NCBI GenBank assembly: GCA_021732215.1
Contig: JAKFVL010000003.1
Span: forward strand, 114,676 to 178,675
From: Hyphomicrobiales bacterium
GTDB lineage: Bacteria; Pseudomonadota; Alphaproteobacteria; Rhizobiales; Xanthobacteraceae
Direction of reading: 5' to 3'
Length of the DNA stretch: 64,000 nt
Both the position numbers and the translations under genes were made by a program. The notes under the pieces are model-generated. The model was not told where the DNA came from. It searched no databases and saw only the letters and a program-made list of their open reading frames with translations. Below are positions 11,316 through 21,274 of the stretch, piece by piece (the stretch's first letter is position 1; each line of letters begins with the position of its first letter).

Positions 11316-11576
11316 ATGGCCACTGACTTCGTTGCGTCTTCATCCAACTCGCCTTCATTCAACTCGTCTTCATTCAACTCGTCTTCACTCCCATCGCATG
11401 AGTCGCCGCATCATAATCCTTGTGCCCAGTGCGGGCAGAGGATCGCGCACCCGTCGTGGTCGGAAGGCGACGAGCATCGCATGGCGTTCATCTGGTCGTG
11501 CGACGACTGCGGCTACGAGTTCATGACCATTGCGATGTATCCCGAGGATCGCGATCATAAGAAGATCGCGGCATAG
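11316..11576 (+). CDS. Small zinc-ribbon-like protein with Ser-rich N-terminal repeats
   Basis: The ATG at 11316 follows a strong GGAGGT site. The 86-residue product begins with a Ser/Asn-rich stretch made by a 15-bp tandem repeat, then a likely zinc ribbon: Cys-x-x-Cys in C-A-Q-C-G-Q-R-I and a second pair in S-C-D-D-C-G-Y-E-F, about 25 residues apart. No catalytic signature is visible. The function is unknown; it may be a small metal-binding or nucleic-acid-binding protein. Confidence 0.6.
   Translation: MATDFVASSSNSPSFNSSSFNSSSLPSHESPHHNPCAQCGQRIAHPSWSEGDEHRMAFIWSCDDCGYEFMTIAMYPEDRDHKKIAA
11337..11396 (+). repeat. Four 15-bp tandem repeats inside the small zinc-ribbon gene
   Basis: Units begin at 11337, 11352, 11367 and 11382 with the core TCTTCATTCAACTCG. 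They keep frame and encode SSSNS-PSFNS-SSFNS-SSLPS. The inner two units differ at one base; the last is diverged. Confidence 0.9.
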
Positions 11577-11672
11577 GCCGAGCGCTCCGGGTGCTCCGGC
11601 AGATGATACCGGCCGCCGCCCTGAAAATCGTGCGATCCACGAAACCCTCGGCTTACCTGGCCGGTACATGAC

Positions 11673-12593
11673 ATGCCGGTTGATCCATCCGGTGACTTCT
11701 CGTCCCCGGAGTACGGTTTGTCTCTCACGCGCCGATCTTTTCTCGCTGCTCACGCGATTCTTGCCGCTCCCGCTTTGCTGGCGGGCTGCACGCCGCTCGG
11801 CGTTCTCAACAGCGTGGTTCCCGCTGATGCCGGCGTGCGCAGCGCAGCTTCCGGCGTCGCGTATGGCCGCAGCCCGCGCCAGAGCCTCGATGTTTACGCG
11901 CCGGCGGGGGCGGGTGGCCGCTCGCCGGTGGTGGTGTTTTTCTATGGCGGCTCTTGGAGCAGCGGCCGCAGGCAAGATTACTCATTCGTCGCCTCGGCGC
12001 TGTCGTCGGCAGGATTCGTCACGGTGCTGCCTGACTATCAGTTGTTTCCGTCAGTGCGATTTCCCACTTTCCTGGACGATTGCGCGCTCGCGTGCACGTG
12101 GGTGGAAAAGAACATCGCGGAGTTCGGCGGCGATCCGTCCCGTGTTTTCATTGCCGGGCATTCGGCCGGTGCCTACAACGCCGCGATGGTGACGCTCGAC
12201 CGGCGATACCTCGATGCGGCCGGAGGTTCGCCAAACCTGATCAAGGGAATGGCGGGGTTGGCGGGGCCTTACGACTTCCTGCCGCTGGATACACGCACCA
12301 CGATCGATGTGTTCGGCGAGGCGCCGCGGCTGGATCAGACCCAGCCGGTCAATCTCGTCCGTCGCGGCTTGCCTCCATTCTTTCTTGCGACCGGCGCCGA
12401 TGACACGCTGGTTCTTCCGCGCAACACGCGCGCATTAGCACAGCGTTTGCGCGCGGCATCCGTGCCGGCCACTGAGAAAGTTTATCCCGGCGTCGGCCAT
12501 CCCGGGATTTTACTGGCATTGAGTGTGCCATTGCGCAGCCGCGCGCCGGTGCTGGCGGATATCGCCGGATTTTTTAACGGCGCAGCTGCGTGA
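11673..12593 (+). CDS. Exported alpha/beta hydrolase (esterase-like lipoprotein)
   Basis: The 306-residue protein begins with a twin-arginine-like T-R-R-S-F-L-A-A motif and a lipobox L-L-A-G-C (Cys near 39), so it is probably a lipid-anchored envelope protein. The body is an alpha/beta hydrolase of the hormone-sensitive-lipase/BD-FAE type: F-F-Y-G-G-S-W-S-S-G takes the oxyanion H-G-G-x-W place, G-H-S-A-G-A is the nucleophile elbow, and a late G-V-G-H-P-G supplies the His. It should cleave carboxylic esters; the natural substrate is unknown. The ribosome site is weak. Confidence 0.8.
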   Translation: MPVDPSGDFSSPEYGLSLTRRSFLAAHAILAAPALLAGCTPLGVLNSVVPADAGVRSAASGVAYGRSPRQSLDVYAPAGAGGRSPVVVFFYGGSWSSGRRQDYSFVASALSSAGFVTVLPDYQLFPSVRFPTFLDDCALACTWVEKNIAEFGGDPSRVFIAGHSAGAYNAAMVTLDRRYLDAAGGSPNLIKGMAGLAGPYDFLPLDTRTTIDVFGEAPRLDQTQPVNLVRRGLPPFFLATGADDTLVLPRNTRALAQRLRAASVPATEKVYPGVGHPGILLALSVPLRSRAPVLADIAGFFNGAAA

Positions 12594-12618
12594 ATCCGGG
12601 AGGTTGGCCGCGAACTTC

Positions 12619-12703
12619 CGTCATTGCGAGCCGAGCGAAGCGATCCAGTGAAGTTTCCGACGAAGCATGGATTGCTTCGTCGCAAGAACTCCTCGCAATG
12701 ACG
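12619..12703. repeat. Extragenic palindromic repeat, CGTCATTGCGAG family
   Basis: CGTCATTGCGAG at the left edge is answered by CTCGCAATGACG at the right, with inner complementary GATTGCTTCGTCG-like arms. The same element occurs at 15542-15621 and 56721-56800. Confidence 0.75.
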
Positions 12704-12737
12704 AACTCTGTCCTGCCGTATCCTACGTTGCAGTGCG

Positions 12738-14477
12738 GTGACGCCGCTCTGTGGTGATGTTCACCGCCGTCGGACGTTGCCCCGGCAACCGAAGCTCCCT
12801 AAGGTTCCGCGCCTCAATGCCTGCGAGAACCCGTTGACCCGCCGCGCCAAAAACATTCTATTCATCATGTGCGACCAGTTGCGGTTCGATTATCTGTCGT
12901 GCGCCGGTCATCCCACGTTGAAAACGCCGAACATCGACGCGCTCGCGGCGCGCGGCGTTCGCTTCACCAACGCCTACGTGCAGTCGCCGGTGTGTGGCTC
13001 GTCGCGGATGTCGTTCTATACCGGGCGCTATGTGCAATCCCACGGCGCGGCCTGGAACGGCTTCCCGCTCAAGGTCGGCGAGATGACGATGGGCGATTAT
13101 CTGCGGCCGCTGGGTTTGCGGACCGCGCTGGTCGGCAAGACCCACATGAAAGCCGATGCCGAAGGCATGGAGCGTCTCGGCATCGATCCGCAGTCGATCA
13201 TCGGCGTGCGCGTATCGGAATGCGGCTTCGATCCCTATGAGCGCGACGACGGTCTTCACGGCACCGGCCCCGATGGCCGCTACGATCCGCAACTGCCGCG
13301 CTACAACCGGTACCTCAACGACAAAGGCTATGGCGGCGACAATCCCTGGCACGATTACGCCAACGCCGCGCAGGGCGAGAACAACGCGCTCGCCTCGGGA
13401 TGGGCGATGCGCCACGCCCGCAAGCCTGCGCGCGTGTCAGAGGAAGATTCCGAGACGCCGTACATGACGCGGCGTGCGATCGACTTCATCGCCGAGGCGG
13501 CCGATCAGCCATGGTGTCTGCATCTGTCCTATATCAAGCCGCACTGGCCCTATATCGCGCCGGCGCCCTACAACGACATGTACAGCAGCGACGATCTCAT
13601 TGCCGTCGTGCGCAGCGAGGCGGAGCGTGCCGATCCGCACCCGGTGTATCGCGAGTTCATGGCCCATCGTGTCGGTCAGGCCTTCGCGCGCGATGAAGTC
13701 CGCGAGGAGGTCGTTCCGGTCTACATGGGGCTGATCAAGCAGATCGACGATCAGCTTGGTCATCTGTTTGCGTTCATGCGCACGCGCGGACTGCTCGACG
13801 ACACGCTGATCGTGTTCACGTCGGACCATGGCGATTATCTCGGCGACCATTGGCTCGGCGAAAAGGACTTGTTTCACGAGCCGTCGGTCAAGGTGCCGCT
13901 GATTGTCTGCGATCCGTCGCCTGAGGCAGACGCAACGCGCGGCGCGGTCTGCGATGCGCTGGTCGAGTCGATCGACCTTTTGCCGACCTTCATCGACGTC
14001 GCGGGTGGCGATGCGAGGGATCAGTCGCACCGGATCGAAGGCCGCTCGCTGCTGCCGTGGCTGCATGGCGAAACGCCAACCCAATGGCGGGCGTTTGCGT
14101 TCAGCGAATATGACTATTCGATGCTGCCGGCTTCGGCGAAGCTGAAGGTCGCCCCGAACGACGCGCGGCTGTTCATGGTGCGTGACAAGCGCTGGAAATA
14201 TGTCCACGCGGTCGGTTTCCGGCCGATGCTGTACGACCTGAACAGCGATCCGAACGAATTCATCGATCTTGGTGCGGACGAGGCCTATGCCGGCGAACGC
14301 GACCGATTGGCTGCGGCGCTGGCCGAATGGGGATTGCGGCAATCGCAGCGCACGACGCGATCGGAGAAACAGATTTCCGCCGCGCGCGGCAAATCGCTGC
14401 GCAAGGGAATTCTGATCGGGGTCTGGGACGAAAGCGATCTGCCGGATGAACTGTGGAGCGGTTATCGCGGGGAGTAA
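12738..14477 (+). CDS. Sulfatase / phosphonate monoester hydrolase-like enzyme
   Basis: The protein has the alkaline-phosphatase-superfamily fold: metal-binding N-I-L-F-I-M-C-D-Q near the start, the nucleophile region P-V-C-G-S-S-R-M-S-F-Y-T-G-R-Y, then K-T-H-M and T-S-D-H-G-D-Y-L-G-D-H. The Cys would be oxidised to formylglycine; the motif reads C-G-S-S-R where C-x-P/A-S-R is usual, so maturation is uncertain. Family members hydrolyse sulfate esters or phosphonate/phosphate diesters. The listed GTG start gives 579 residues; an in-frame TTG at 12834, just before the conserved strand, may be the true start. A binding-protein gene follows 79 bp downstream. Confidence 0.8.
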   Translation: MTPLCGDVHRRRTLPRQPKLPKVPRLNACENPLTRRAKNILFIMCDQLRFDYLSCAGHPTLKTPNIDALAARGVRFTNAYVQSPVCGSSRMSFYTGRYVQSHGAAWNGFPLKVGEMTMGDYLRPLGLRTALVGKTHMKADAEGMERLGIDPQSIIGVRVSECGFDPYERDDGLHGTGPDGRYDPQLPRYNRYLNDKGYGGDNPWHDYANAAQGENNALASGWAMRHARKPARVSEEDSETPYMTRRAIDFIAEAADQPWCLHLSYIKPHWPYIAPAPYNDMYSSDDLIAVVRSEAERADPHPVYREFMAHRVGQAFARDEVREEVVPVYMGLIKQIDDQLGHLFAFMRTRGLLDDTLIVFTSDHGDYLGDHWLGEKDLFHEPSVKVPLIVCDPSPEADATRGAVCDALVESIDLLPTFIDVAGGDARDQSHRIEGRSLLPWLHGETPTQWRAFAFSEYDYSMLPASAKLKVAPNDARLFMVRDKRWKYVHAVGFRPMLYDLNSDPNEFIDLGADEAYAGERDRLAAALAEWGLRQSQRTTRSEKQISAARGKSLRKGILIGVWDESDLPDELWSGYRGE

Positions 14478-14493
14478 TTTGAAAAGTATTCGC

Positions 14494-14537
14494 TCGTCAT
14501 TCCGGGGCGCGAGCGCTTGCGGCTTCCGGAATGACGA
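14494..14537. repeat. Inverted repeat (hairpin)
   Basis: TCGTCATTCCGG (14494-14505) and CCGGAATGACGA (14526-14537) are perfect 12-bp arms around a 20-base loop, between the sulfatase-like gene and the binding-protein gene. It resembles extragenic palindromes elsewhere in the window and could attenuate transcription. Confidence 0.75.
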
Positions 14538-14556
14538 ATAAAACGGAGGAAACAAA

Positions 14557-15525
14557 ATGAAGCGATGGTCTATTGCGCTTGTCGCGCTTGCTGTTGGAGC
14601 ACTGGCGACAACCACGGCGCAGGCGCAACTGGTCGAGCAGCCGGTCCGGATCGTATTCCCGTTCGGCGCGGGCGGCACCGGCGACGCGCTGGCGCGTCTG
14701 CTGGCTGAGAAAATGCGTGCGGGCCTCAATCGTCCGGTGATCGTCGAGAACCGTTCGGGCGCAGCCGGCCGTCTCGGCGTGCAGGCGGTGAAGGCCGCTC
14801 CCGCCGACGGCATGACGCTGTTGCTGACGCCGATTGCGCCGGTTGCCGTTTATCAGCACGTCTACAAGTCGCTGGGCTACGATCCGATCGCCGACCTCGA
14901 TCCGGTGGCGCAGATCAGCACGTTCGATTTCGGCATCGCCGTGGGCAATCACGTTCCGGCCAAATCGGTCAAGGAACTGGTGGAGTGGGTGAAGGCCAAT
15001 CCGAAGGAAGCCAACTTTGCCTCGCCCGGCGCGGGCACGTTGCCGCACTTCCTTGGCGTGTTGCTGAGCCAGCGTGCAGGCCTCGATCTCAAGCACATCA
15101 GCTATCGCGGATCGGCGCCGGCGCTCACCGATCTGATCGGCGGGCAGATTCCGATCATCGTCACCACCGTCTCGGACCTTACCGAGATGCACAAGGGCGG
15201 CCGCGTCCGTGTGCTTGCGGTGTCAGGGGACAAGCGGTCGCAGTTTCTTCCCGACGTGCCGACCTTTGCCGAGACCGGATACGATCTGAAAGCCAGCGGA
15301 TGGTACGGCATGTTTGCACCGGCCAAAACGCCTGCGGATATGATCGCGACGCTGAACAAGGTGATGGTCGATGCGGTGAAGTCGCCGGAGGTCATGGAGC
15401 GCCTGCTGGCGATCGGTCTGCAGCCGACCGGCACCACGGCGGCCGAAATGGCGGCGATCCAGAAACAGGATTCCGCGTTCTGGGCTCCGGCCGTGAAGGC
15501 GTCGGGTTTCACGGCGGAGGAGTAG
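14557..15525 (+). CDS. Tripartite tricarboxylate transporter-type substrate-binding protein (TctC/Bug family)
   Basis: This 322-residue protein has a clean signal peptide ending T-A-Q-A-Q (about residue 27) and the family opening V-R-I-V-F-P-F-G-A-G-G-T-G-D-A-L-A-R, then V-E-N-R-S-G-A-A-G and the late D-V-P-T-F-A-E. A strong GGAGGAAAC site precedes the ATG. Again no TctA/TctB membrane component lies nearby. It follows the sulfatase-like gene on the same strand and converges with a 2-hydroxyacid dehydrogenase, so an organic acid ligand is plausible but unproven. Confidence 0.87.
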   Translation: MKRWSIALVALAVGALATTTAQAQLVEQPVRIVFPFGAGGTGDALARLLAEKMRAGLNRPVIVENRSGAAGRLGVQAVKAAPADGMTLLLTPIAPVAVYQHVYKSLGYDPIADLDPVAQISTFDFGIAVGNHVPAKSVKELVEWVKANPKEANFASPGAGTLPHFLGVLLSQRAGLDLKHISYRGSAPALTDLIGGQIPIIVTTVSDLTEMHKGGRVRVLAVSGDKRSQFLPDVPTFAETGYDLKASGWYGMFAPAKTPADMIATLNKVMVDAVKSPEVMERLLAIGLQPTGTTAAEMAAIQKQDSAFWAPAVKASGFTAEE

Positions 15526-15541
15526 AGCCCGAATGTTACGC

Positions 15542-15621
15542 CGTCATTGCGAGGAGCGGTAGCGACGAAGCAATCGAGTCGAGCGCGCGGACTGGATTGC
15601 TTCGCTTCGCTCGCAATGACG
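15542..15621. repeat. Extragenic palindromic repeat, CGTCATTGCGAG family
   Basis: CGTCATTGCGAG and CTCGCAATGACG form the outer arms. It lies between convergent genes, where it may also serve as a bidirectional terminator. Confidence 0.75.
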
Positions 15622-15627
15622 ACTAAC

Positions 15628-16545
15628 TCACACGCCCGCCGCGATGCGCCGGCAATGATCGAGCGCGGCGGCGATCAGGTTGTCGCTGGCTTCCGGCGTG
15701 CGAAACGCCGAATGCGCCGAGAGCGTGACGTTGCGGATCGTCGTCAGGCGATGACCCGCCGGCAGCGGCTCGGTCATGAACACGTCGAGACCGGCGTGGC
15801 GCAGATGCCCCGATTCCAGCGCGTCGCACAGTGCTTCCTCGTCGGTCAGTCCGGCGCGGGCGGTATTGATGAACACTGCGCCCGGCTTCATCTGCGCAAT
15901 GCGCTCGCGCGAGAGAAAGCCGCGCGTCTCGTCGTTCAGTGTCAGATTCATCGAGACCACGTCGCTCTCGGCCAGCAGCCGGTCGATCTCGACGAAGGTC
16001 ACGCCGCTCGCGGTCTTCGGTGTCCTGTTCCACGCCAATACCTTCATGCCGCCGCCCGCCGCGATGCGCGCAACCTCCGCGCCGATGCCGCCATAGCCGA
16101 TCAGCCCGAGCGTCTTGCCGGTGAGCTGCAGGCCATCCTCGCGCAGCCACTGGCCGCCGCGCATCTCGCGATCCATCAGCGCGATGTTGCGCGCGGCAGC
16201 CCACATCAGCGCAATGGCGCTTTCCGCAACCGCCGTGTCGCCGTAACCCTTGATGATGTGAACCTCGATGCCGAGTTCGGCGAGCTCTTCGACGTTCATG
16301 TAGCTGCGCGGACCGGTACCGAGAAACACCACGTGTTTCAGGCCTGCACACTGTTTCGCAATCGGCGTCGGAAAGTACGTGTGATCGACGATGGCGATGT
16401 CGGCGCCGAGCAATATCTCGGGCAGTTCCTCCGGTTTCACATCCGGGTCGCGATGGATGACGATCGGCGGATCGCCGGGCCTTTTGAGGCCTTCCATGAT
16501 GAGCGCGAGCGCCTCGTTGGCATCGACAAAAACTGCGGCTGCCAT
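15628..16545 (-). CDS. D-isomer-specific 2-hydroxyacid dehydrogenase
   Basis: The ATG at 16545 gives 305 residues; a longer frame upstream is low-complexity Ser/Arg/Pro from the overlapping gene. The NAD-binding Rossmann motif is G-L-I-G-Y-G-G-I-G-A-E-V-A (about 140-152), followed by the catalytic Arg in N-T-A-R-A-G, Glu in M-T-E-P-L-P and His in S-A-H-S-A-F. It interconverts a 2-oxoacid and a D-2-hydroxyacid in the cytosol; the exact acid is unknown. It starts 1 base after the stop of the upstream small exported protein, so the two are probably co-transcribed. Confidence 0.87.
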   Translation of the reverse strand: MAAAVFVDANEALALIMEGLKRPGDPPIVIHRDPDVKPEELPEILLGADIAIVDHTYFPTPIAKQCAGLKHVVFLGTGPRSYMNVEELAELGIEVHIIKGYGDTAVAESAIALMWAAARNIALMDREMRGGQWLREDGLQLTGKTLGLIGYGGIGAEVARIAAGGGMKVLAWNRTPKTASGVTFVEIDRLLAESDVVSMNLTLNDETRGFLSRERIAQMKPGAVFINTARAGLTDEEALCDALESGHLRHAGLDVFMTEPLPAGHRLTTIRNVTLSAHSAFRTPEASDNLIAAALDHCRRIAAGV

Positions 16546-16546
16546 G

Positions 16547-17026
16547 TTACTCGCTCTTGTCGCGGGAGACGGTGACGGTGGTGCCGCCGGTCTTGCCGAT
16601 ACGGGTGCCGGTACAACTGATGTCGAGGCGGCGGTAGCGGGTGACGATGTTGGTGCCGCGGACGAGGCCGATGCGGCCGTAGCAGCGCTTGACGCCGCGA
16701 TCGGTATCCTTGATCGGGATCGTGAAGACGAGGGCCGAGGCCTTGGCCAGGAAATCAAAGAATTCCGGTTTTGGTTTGCGGTCGTCGGTGGAGGCATAAA
16801 TCTGGTTGGAAGCATTGCGGCTGGAGCAGCCGAGCGAGGCCTGCTTGACGGCGGGATGCTCGAGATAGATCACGCCCGCGACGGTCTTGCCGATCTTCAC
16901 GCCCTCGATCTGGTCCCTGATCTGCTTGGCCAGCGCATCGCAGCGATCGGCATGGGCCGATGGCGCGCCCATCAGCACGAAGGCCGCCAGTGCGGTAAAT
17001 ACGAATCGAATGTCGGCAAATTTCAT
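16547..17026 (-). CDS. Small exported protein of unknown function
   Basis: With the ATG at 17026 (GGGGGTGTCC upstream) the product has 159 residues and a clear signal peptide ending A-H-A-D (about residue 26). The mature part has four cysteines (near C-D-A-L-A-K, L-G-C-S-S, R-C-Y-G-R, I-S-C-T-G) that could form two disulfides in the periplasm. I recognise no family. It is translationally adjacent to the dehydrogenase gene downstream. Confidence 0.65.
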   Translation of the reverse strand: MKFADIRFVFTALAAFVLMGAPSAHADRCDALAKQIRDQIEGVKIGKTVAGVIYLEHPAVKQASLGCSSRNASNQIYASTDDRKPKPEFFDFLAKASALVFTIPIKDTDRGVKRCYGRIGLVRGTNIVTRYRRLDISCTGTRIGKTGGTTVTVSRDKSE

Positions 17027-17084
17027 CAGGACACCCCCGCGCCATTCAACCGTGGCGCGGCGCAATTCGCAACCATTGGATCGC

Positions 17085-17633
17085 TTAGAATCCGACGATC
17101 AGGACGGTGAAAAAGAACAGAACGCCTATGGTTTGCGTATACAGCGTCGAGAATCCGGTAAGAGCGGTCGCGAGCCAGAGCTTCTGATTGCGTGCGGCAA
17201 GGACGATGGCGCCGACGGCCATCAGCGGGAGCGCGATGACGCGCACGCCCTTCTCGTTGGCGCTGGAGGCAAGGCCGAAGCCGTCAGCGAAAAGTGTCGG
17301 TATGAACCTCAGACACGCCATCAATGCGATGACCGCGAGCACCATGATCGCGACGCGAATCCGGCCTGTCAGCGCAAGGATAATCACCGCGAAGGCGAGG
17401 ATCGGCTGGATAACCATATGCGCCGCCACGAGCGCGCGGACGATGCCGGTGCCGGCAATGATCTTCGTTTCGCCGCCGAGCATGATCTGGTAGGCCAGCA
17501 CGCCGTCGAGCGCTTCCATCGCGCCGAGCAGGACCAGCACGATGCAGAGTCCAATCCGGAGCCAGCGGGGCGGGGCCCCCGGTTGAACGGGTGCCGGGGC
17601 GGGTTGCTGTTCGAGTGTGGCGTCGGACGTCAT
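17085..17633 (-). CDS. Inner-membrane protein of unknown function
   Basis: Starting at the ATG at 17633, the 182-residue protein has a Pro/Ala/Gln-rich cytosolic head (about 25 residues) and about five hydrophobic helices ending T-Q-T-I-G-V-L-F-F-F-T-V-L-I-V-G-F at the extreme C-terminus. No charged active-site residues are conserved in a recognisable way. A longer upstream frame overlaps the promoter of the divergent fumarase gene and is not favoured. Confidence 0.6.
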   Translation of the reverse strand: MTSDATLEQQPAPAPVQPGAPPRWLRIGLCIVLVLLGAMEALDGVLAYQIMLGGETKIIAGTGIVRALVAAHMVIQPILAFAVIILALTGRIRVAIMVLAVIALMACLRFIPTLFADGFGLASSANEKGVRVIALPLMAVGAIVLAARNQKLWLATALTGFSTLYTQTIGVLFFFTVLIVGF

Positions 17634-17811
17634 GGCTCGGGACCTTCGAAATTCGCCGCGAAATATCAGTGGTTTCGGGACGAGGGCGCCTGCAACAAAC
17701 GCATGAGGCGGCCACCGGCTGGGCATCTTCCCTTTGTCGCAAAACAGCTTAGAACGGTTCAATCTTTCCCGGCCTGCGGGTTTAGAACCGCGCCAAACTC
17801 AGAGCCTCCCG

Positions 17812-19458
<1,647 letters not shown>

Positions 19459-19472
19459 GCCGTCTCTAACCT

Positions 19473-19592
19473 CGCCCCGCTTGCGGGGAGAGGTCGGCGC
19501 GCAGCGACGGGTGAGGGGGAATCAGCAGCACCTCAATAAAATCGTCGAAAGCGCCCCTCACCCAGCCCTCTCCCCGCAAGGGCGGGGCGAGG
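19473..19592. repeat. Extragenic palindromic repeat, CTCTCCCCGC family
   Basis: CTCGCCCCGCTTGCGGGGAG at the left is matched by an inverted CTCTCCCCGC...GGGGCGAG block at the right, with GGGTGAGGGG / CCCCTCACCC inside. The element follows the fumarase stop and probably ends its transcript. Relatives lie near 29608, 30382, 31313, 62757 and 63964. Confidence 0.7.
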
Positions 19593-19640
19593 GAGTATTC
19601 AGCAGACTTTGATCCGCAGACTTGGAAACCAGTTCGCTGG

Positions 19641-19937
19641 CTACGCCCGCGTTCCCGAGAACGAGAACGAGCCCATCATGCCGATGCCCATGTCGCCGGA
19701 CATGGTGTCGCCCGAGACCTTGCCGGTGAAGGCGAGCGTCAGCGGCATCGGGTTGGTGATGGAAATTTTCCAGGCCACGCTGTCGCCGTTGACGGTGCCG
19801 TCCTGAATCTCGCCGGTGTTGCCTTCGGCCGATTGCGTGCCGGTCAGCGTAGAGCCCGCGCTTTTCAGCGACAGCGTCGCGTTGCGCTCGCCCATCGGGG
19901 TGCTCATGGTGAGATTCCAGTTTCCGTCCACTGACAT
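19641..19937 (-). CDS. Small beta-rich protein of unknown function
   Basis: The ATG at 19937 follows GGAG at a suitable distance and gives 98 residues; upstream frame extension is unrelated. The sequence alternates polar and hydrophobic residues (M-S-V-D-G-N-W-N-L-T-M-S-T-P-M-G, then L-T-L-A-F-T-G-K-V-S-G-D), typical of a short beta barrel or sandwich. Similar short proteins occur in Bradyrhizobium relatives to my recollection. No signal peptide. Confidence 0.6.
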   Translation of the reverse strand: MSVDGNWNLTMSTPMGERNATLSLKSAGSTLTGTQSAEGNTGEIQDGTVNGDSVAWKISITNPMPLTLAFTGKVSGDTMSGDMGIGMMGSFSFSGTRA

Positions 19938-20064
19938 GGTCAAATCTCCGAGGGGGAATATCGAGGGCAGGTGAATTGCGTCTCGATATCCCGGATCGGG
20001 GAACGGCGGAAGCATTTTTTCAGCGTCGGCGATAACGGCGTGCGGAAATGCCGCCGCCCGCGGT

Positions 20065-20535
20065 TCAGGATGCGGTGACGGCGTGCGACGGTTTGCGGGT
20101 TGCCCGGTCGCAGACGTGAGCTTCCGGCGCAAGCGGGGCCTCGTCGTCAAATGCCGTTGTCACGACCGCATTGTGCTGGCGCTGCTTGCCAGTTTGCGGC
20201 GCGAAGTGAACGAGGGTCGGCGCGGTGACAAGCTCCGGGACGCTTACCGCCACAAGCGAGCTAGCTGCGCGGACATCGCGGGCCGTTCTGGTCTGGCTCA
20301 CGGCGCGCATCGCGCGGCGATAGTGACGGCGCCGGCGCTCCTGGCGCGCGTTATAGGACGTGTATGCGCCGGCCGTCGCATCGATGGCCTTGGCGAAGGT
20401 CGTCGCGAGCGAGGCAAGAACCTCTCGGAGCAGGGCTTCGACGGTGAGATCGTTGGCGCGCCGCTCACTGCGGATGGCGCGATAGCATTGGAGAGTGAGG
20501 CTGGGAGAGTTCAATGGTCTATTCCTGTCGTGCAT
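20065..20535 (-). CDS. Hypothetical protein, uncertain
   Basis: A 156-codon frame whose N-terminal half looks protein-like (L-T-V-E-A-L-L-R-E-V-L-A-S-L-A-T-T-F-A-K-A-I) with an Arg-rich middle. There is no good ribosome site and the opposite strand is also open, so it may not be translated. Confidence 0.33.
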   Translation of the reverse strand: MHDRNRPLNSPSLTLQCYRAIRSERRANDLTVEALLREVLASLATTFAKAIDATAGAYTSYNARQERRRRHYRRAMRAVSQTRTARDVRAASSLVAVSVPELVTAPTLVHFAPQTGKQRQHNAVVTTAFDDEAPLAPEAHVCDRATRKPSHAVTAS

Positions 20536-20674
20536 TCGAATGTGTGGTCGCGTTTCTTGATGTTGTTGGTGGCTGGTCTCGTTGAGATACGGACTCCCCT
20601 GTTAGTGGTTGCATCGCAATATATGGTTCACGATGTGTAAACTTCCAAAGCACCTCCCGTTTTTGTGATGATTC

Positions 20675-21241
20675 TTAGGCCTTTGCAGCCTGTGCCGCTT
20701 TTGCGGTCAGCCTTCTCCGGATCGCAGAACGAAAAACCAAATACACGACGCCAAACGCAATTATTTTCGCACCAATTGCCACAACCGACACATAAAATGC
20801 CCAGAGTTTGAGATCGCCGGTCCATGCGACCGCGATATTGCCAAGGCCGATCGCGAACATCAGCGCAGCCCAGGCGTAGCCGGCCTTGCGCGCGAGATCG
20901 GGAATATTGTCGGTCACGATCGGCGGCGTATAACGCAGCATCCAGCCGGGGCGGAGCATGATCGCGCCGATCGCAAAGTGTGCGATGCTCGGCTTCATCA
21001 GCACGAACCGCGGATCCTGCGTAACCAGTGTGGTGCCGCCGAGCACGAGTACGAGAGCAAGGCTCGCCCAACTCATCAGATCGAGCGAACGTCCCTTGCG
21101 GCGCGTATGAATGAACTGCGCGATCGCAGCAGCGATGGCCAGAACGGTTGCGATCACCACATTGCCGGTTGTCAGGAACACGGCCAGAAACAACAGCGTG
21201 GCGAGGAAATCGGTCCCGATCTGGGCGAACACGTTCTTCAT
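20675..21241 (-). CDS. yciB: YciB/IspZ-family septation-type inner-membrane protein
   Basis: The 188-residue protein has five to six hydrophobic helices and family hallmarks: F-L-A-T-L-L-F-L-A-V-F near the start, a basic loop R-R-K-G-R-S-L-D, then L-G-G-T-T-L-V-T-Q-D-P-R-F-V-L-M-K-P-S. YciB/IspZ proteins act in envelope synthesis or division in other bacteria. Here it is the second gene of an apparent two-gene unit (33 bp after the preceding membrane-protein gene) under a TetR-type regulator, so it may be a paralogue with an inducible role rather than the housekeeping copy. Confidence 0.75.
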   Translation of the reverse strand: MKNVFAQIGTDFLATLLFLAVFLTTGNVVIATVLAIAAAIAQFIHTRRKGRSLDLMSWASLALVLVLGGTTLVTQDPRFVLMKPSIAHFAIGAIMLRPGWMLRYTPPIVTDNIPDLARKAGYAWAALMFAIGLGNIAVAWTGDLKLWAFYVSVVAIGAKIIAFGVVYLVFRSAIRRRLTAKAAQAAKA

Positions 21242-21274
21242 GGCGTTGCGGCCTGGCCTGTCTGTTTCGGCTTC

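Noticed and set aside
11337..11396. Possible CRISPR array
   Set aside because: The units are 15 bp, directly abutting and in frame within a gene, without spacers. No CRISPR array or cas gene was seen elsewhere.
13437..14813. 458-codon minus-strand frame across the sulfatase-like and TctC genes
   Set aside because: Both plus-strand genes have clear motifs; this frame has none.
20083..20640. 185-codon plus-strand frame
   Set aside because: Composition is Arg-rich and low in motifs; the opposite-strand frame looks somewhat more like a protein, and neither is certain.
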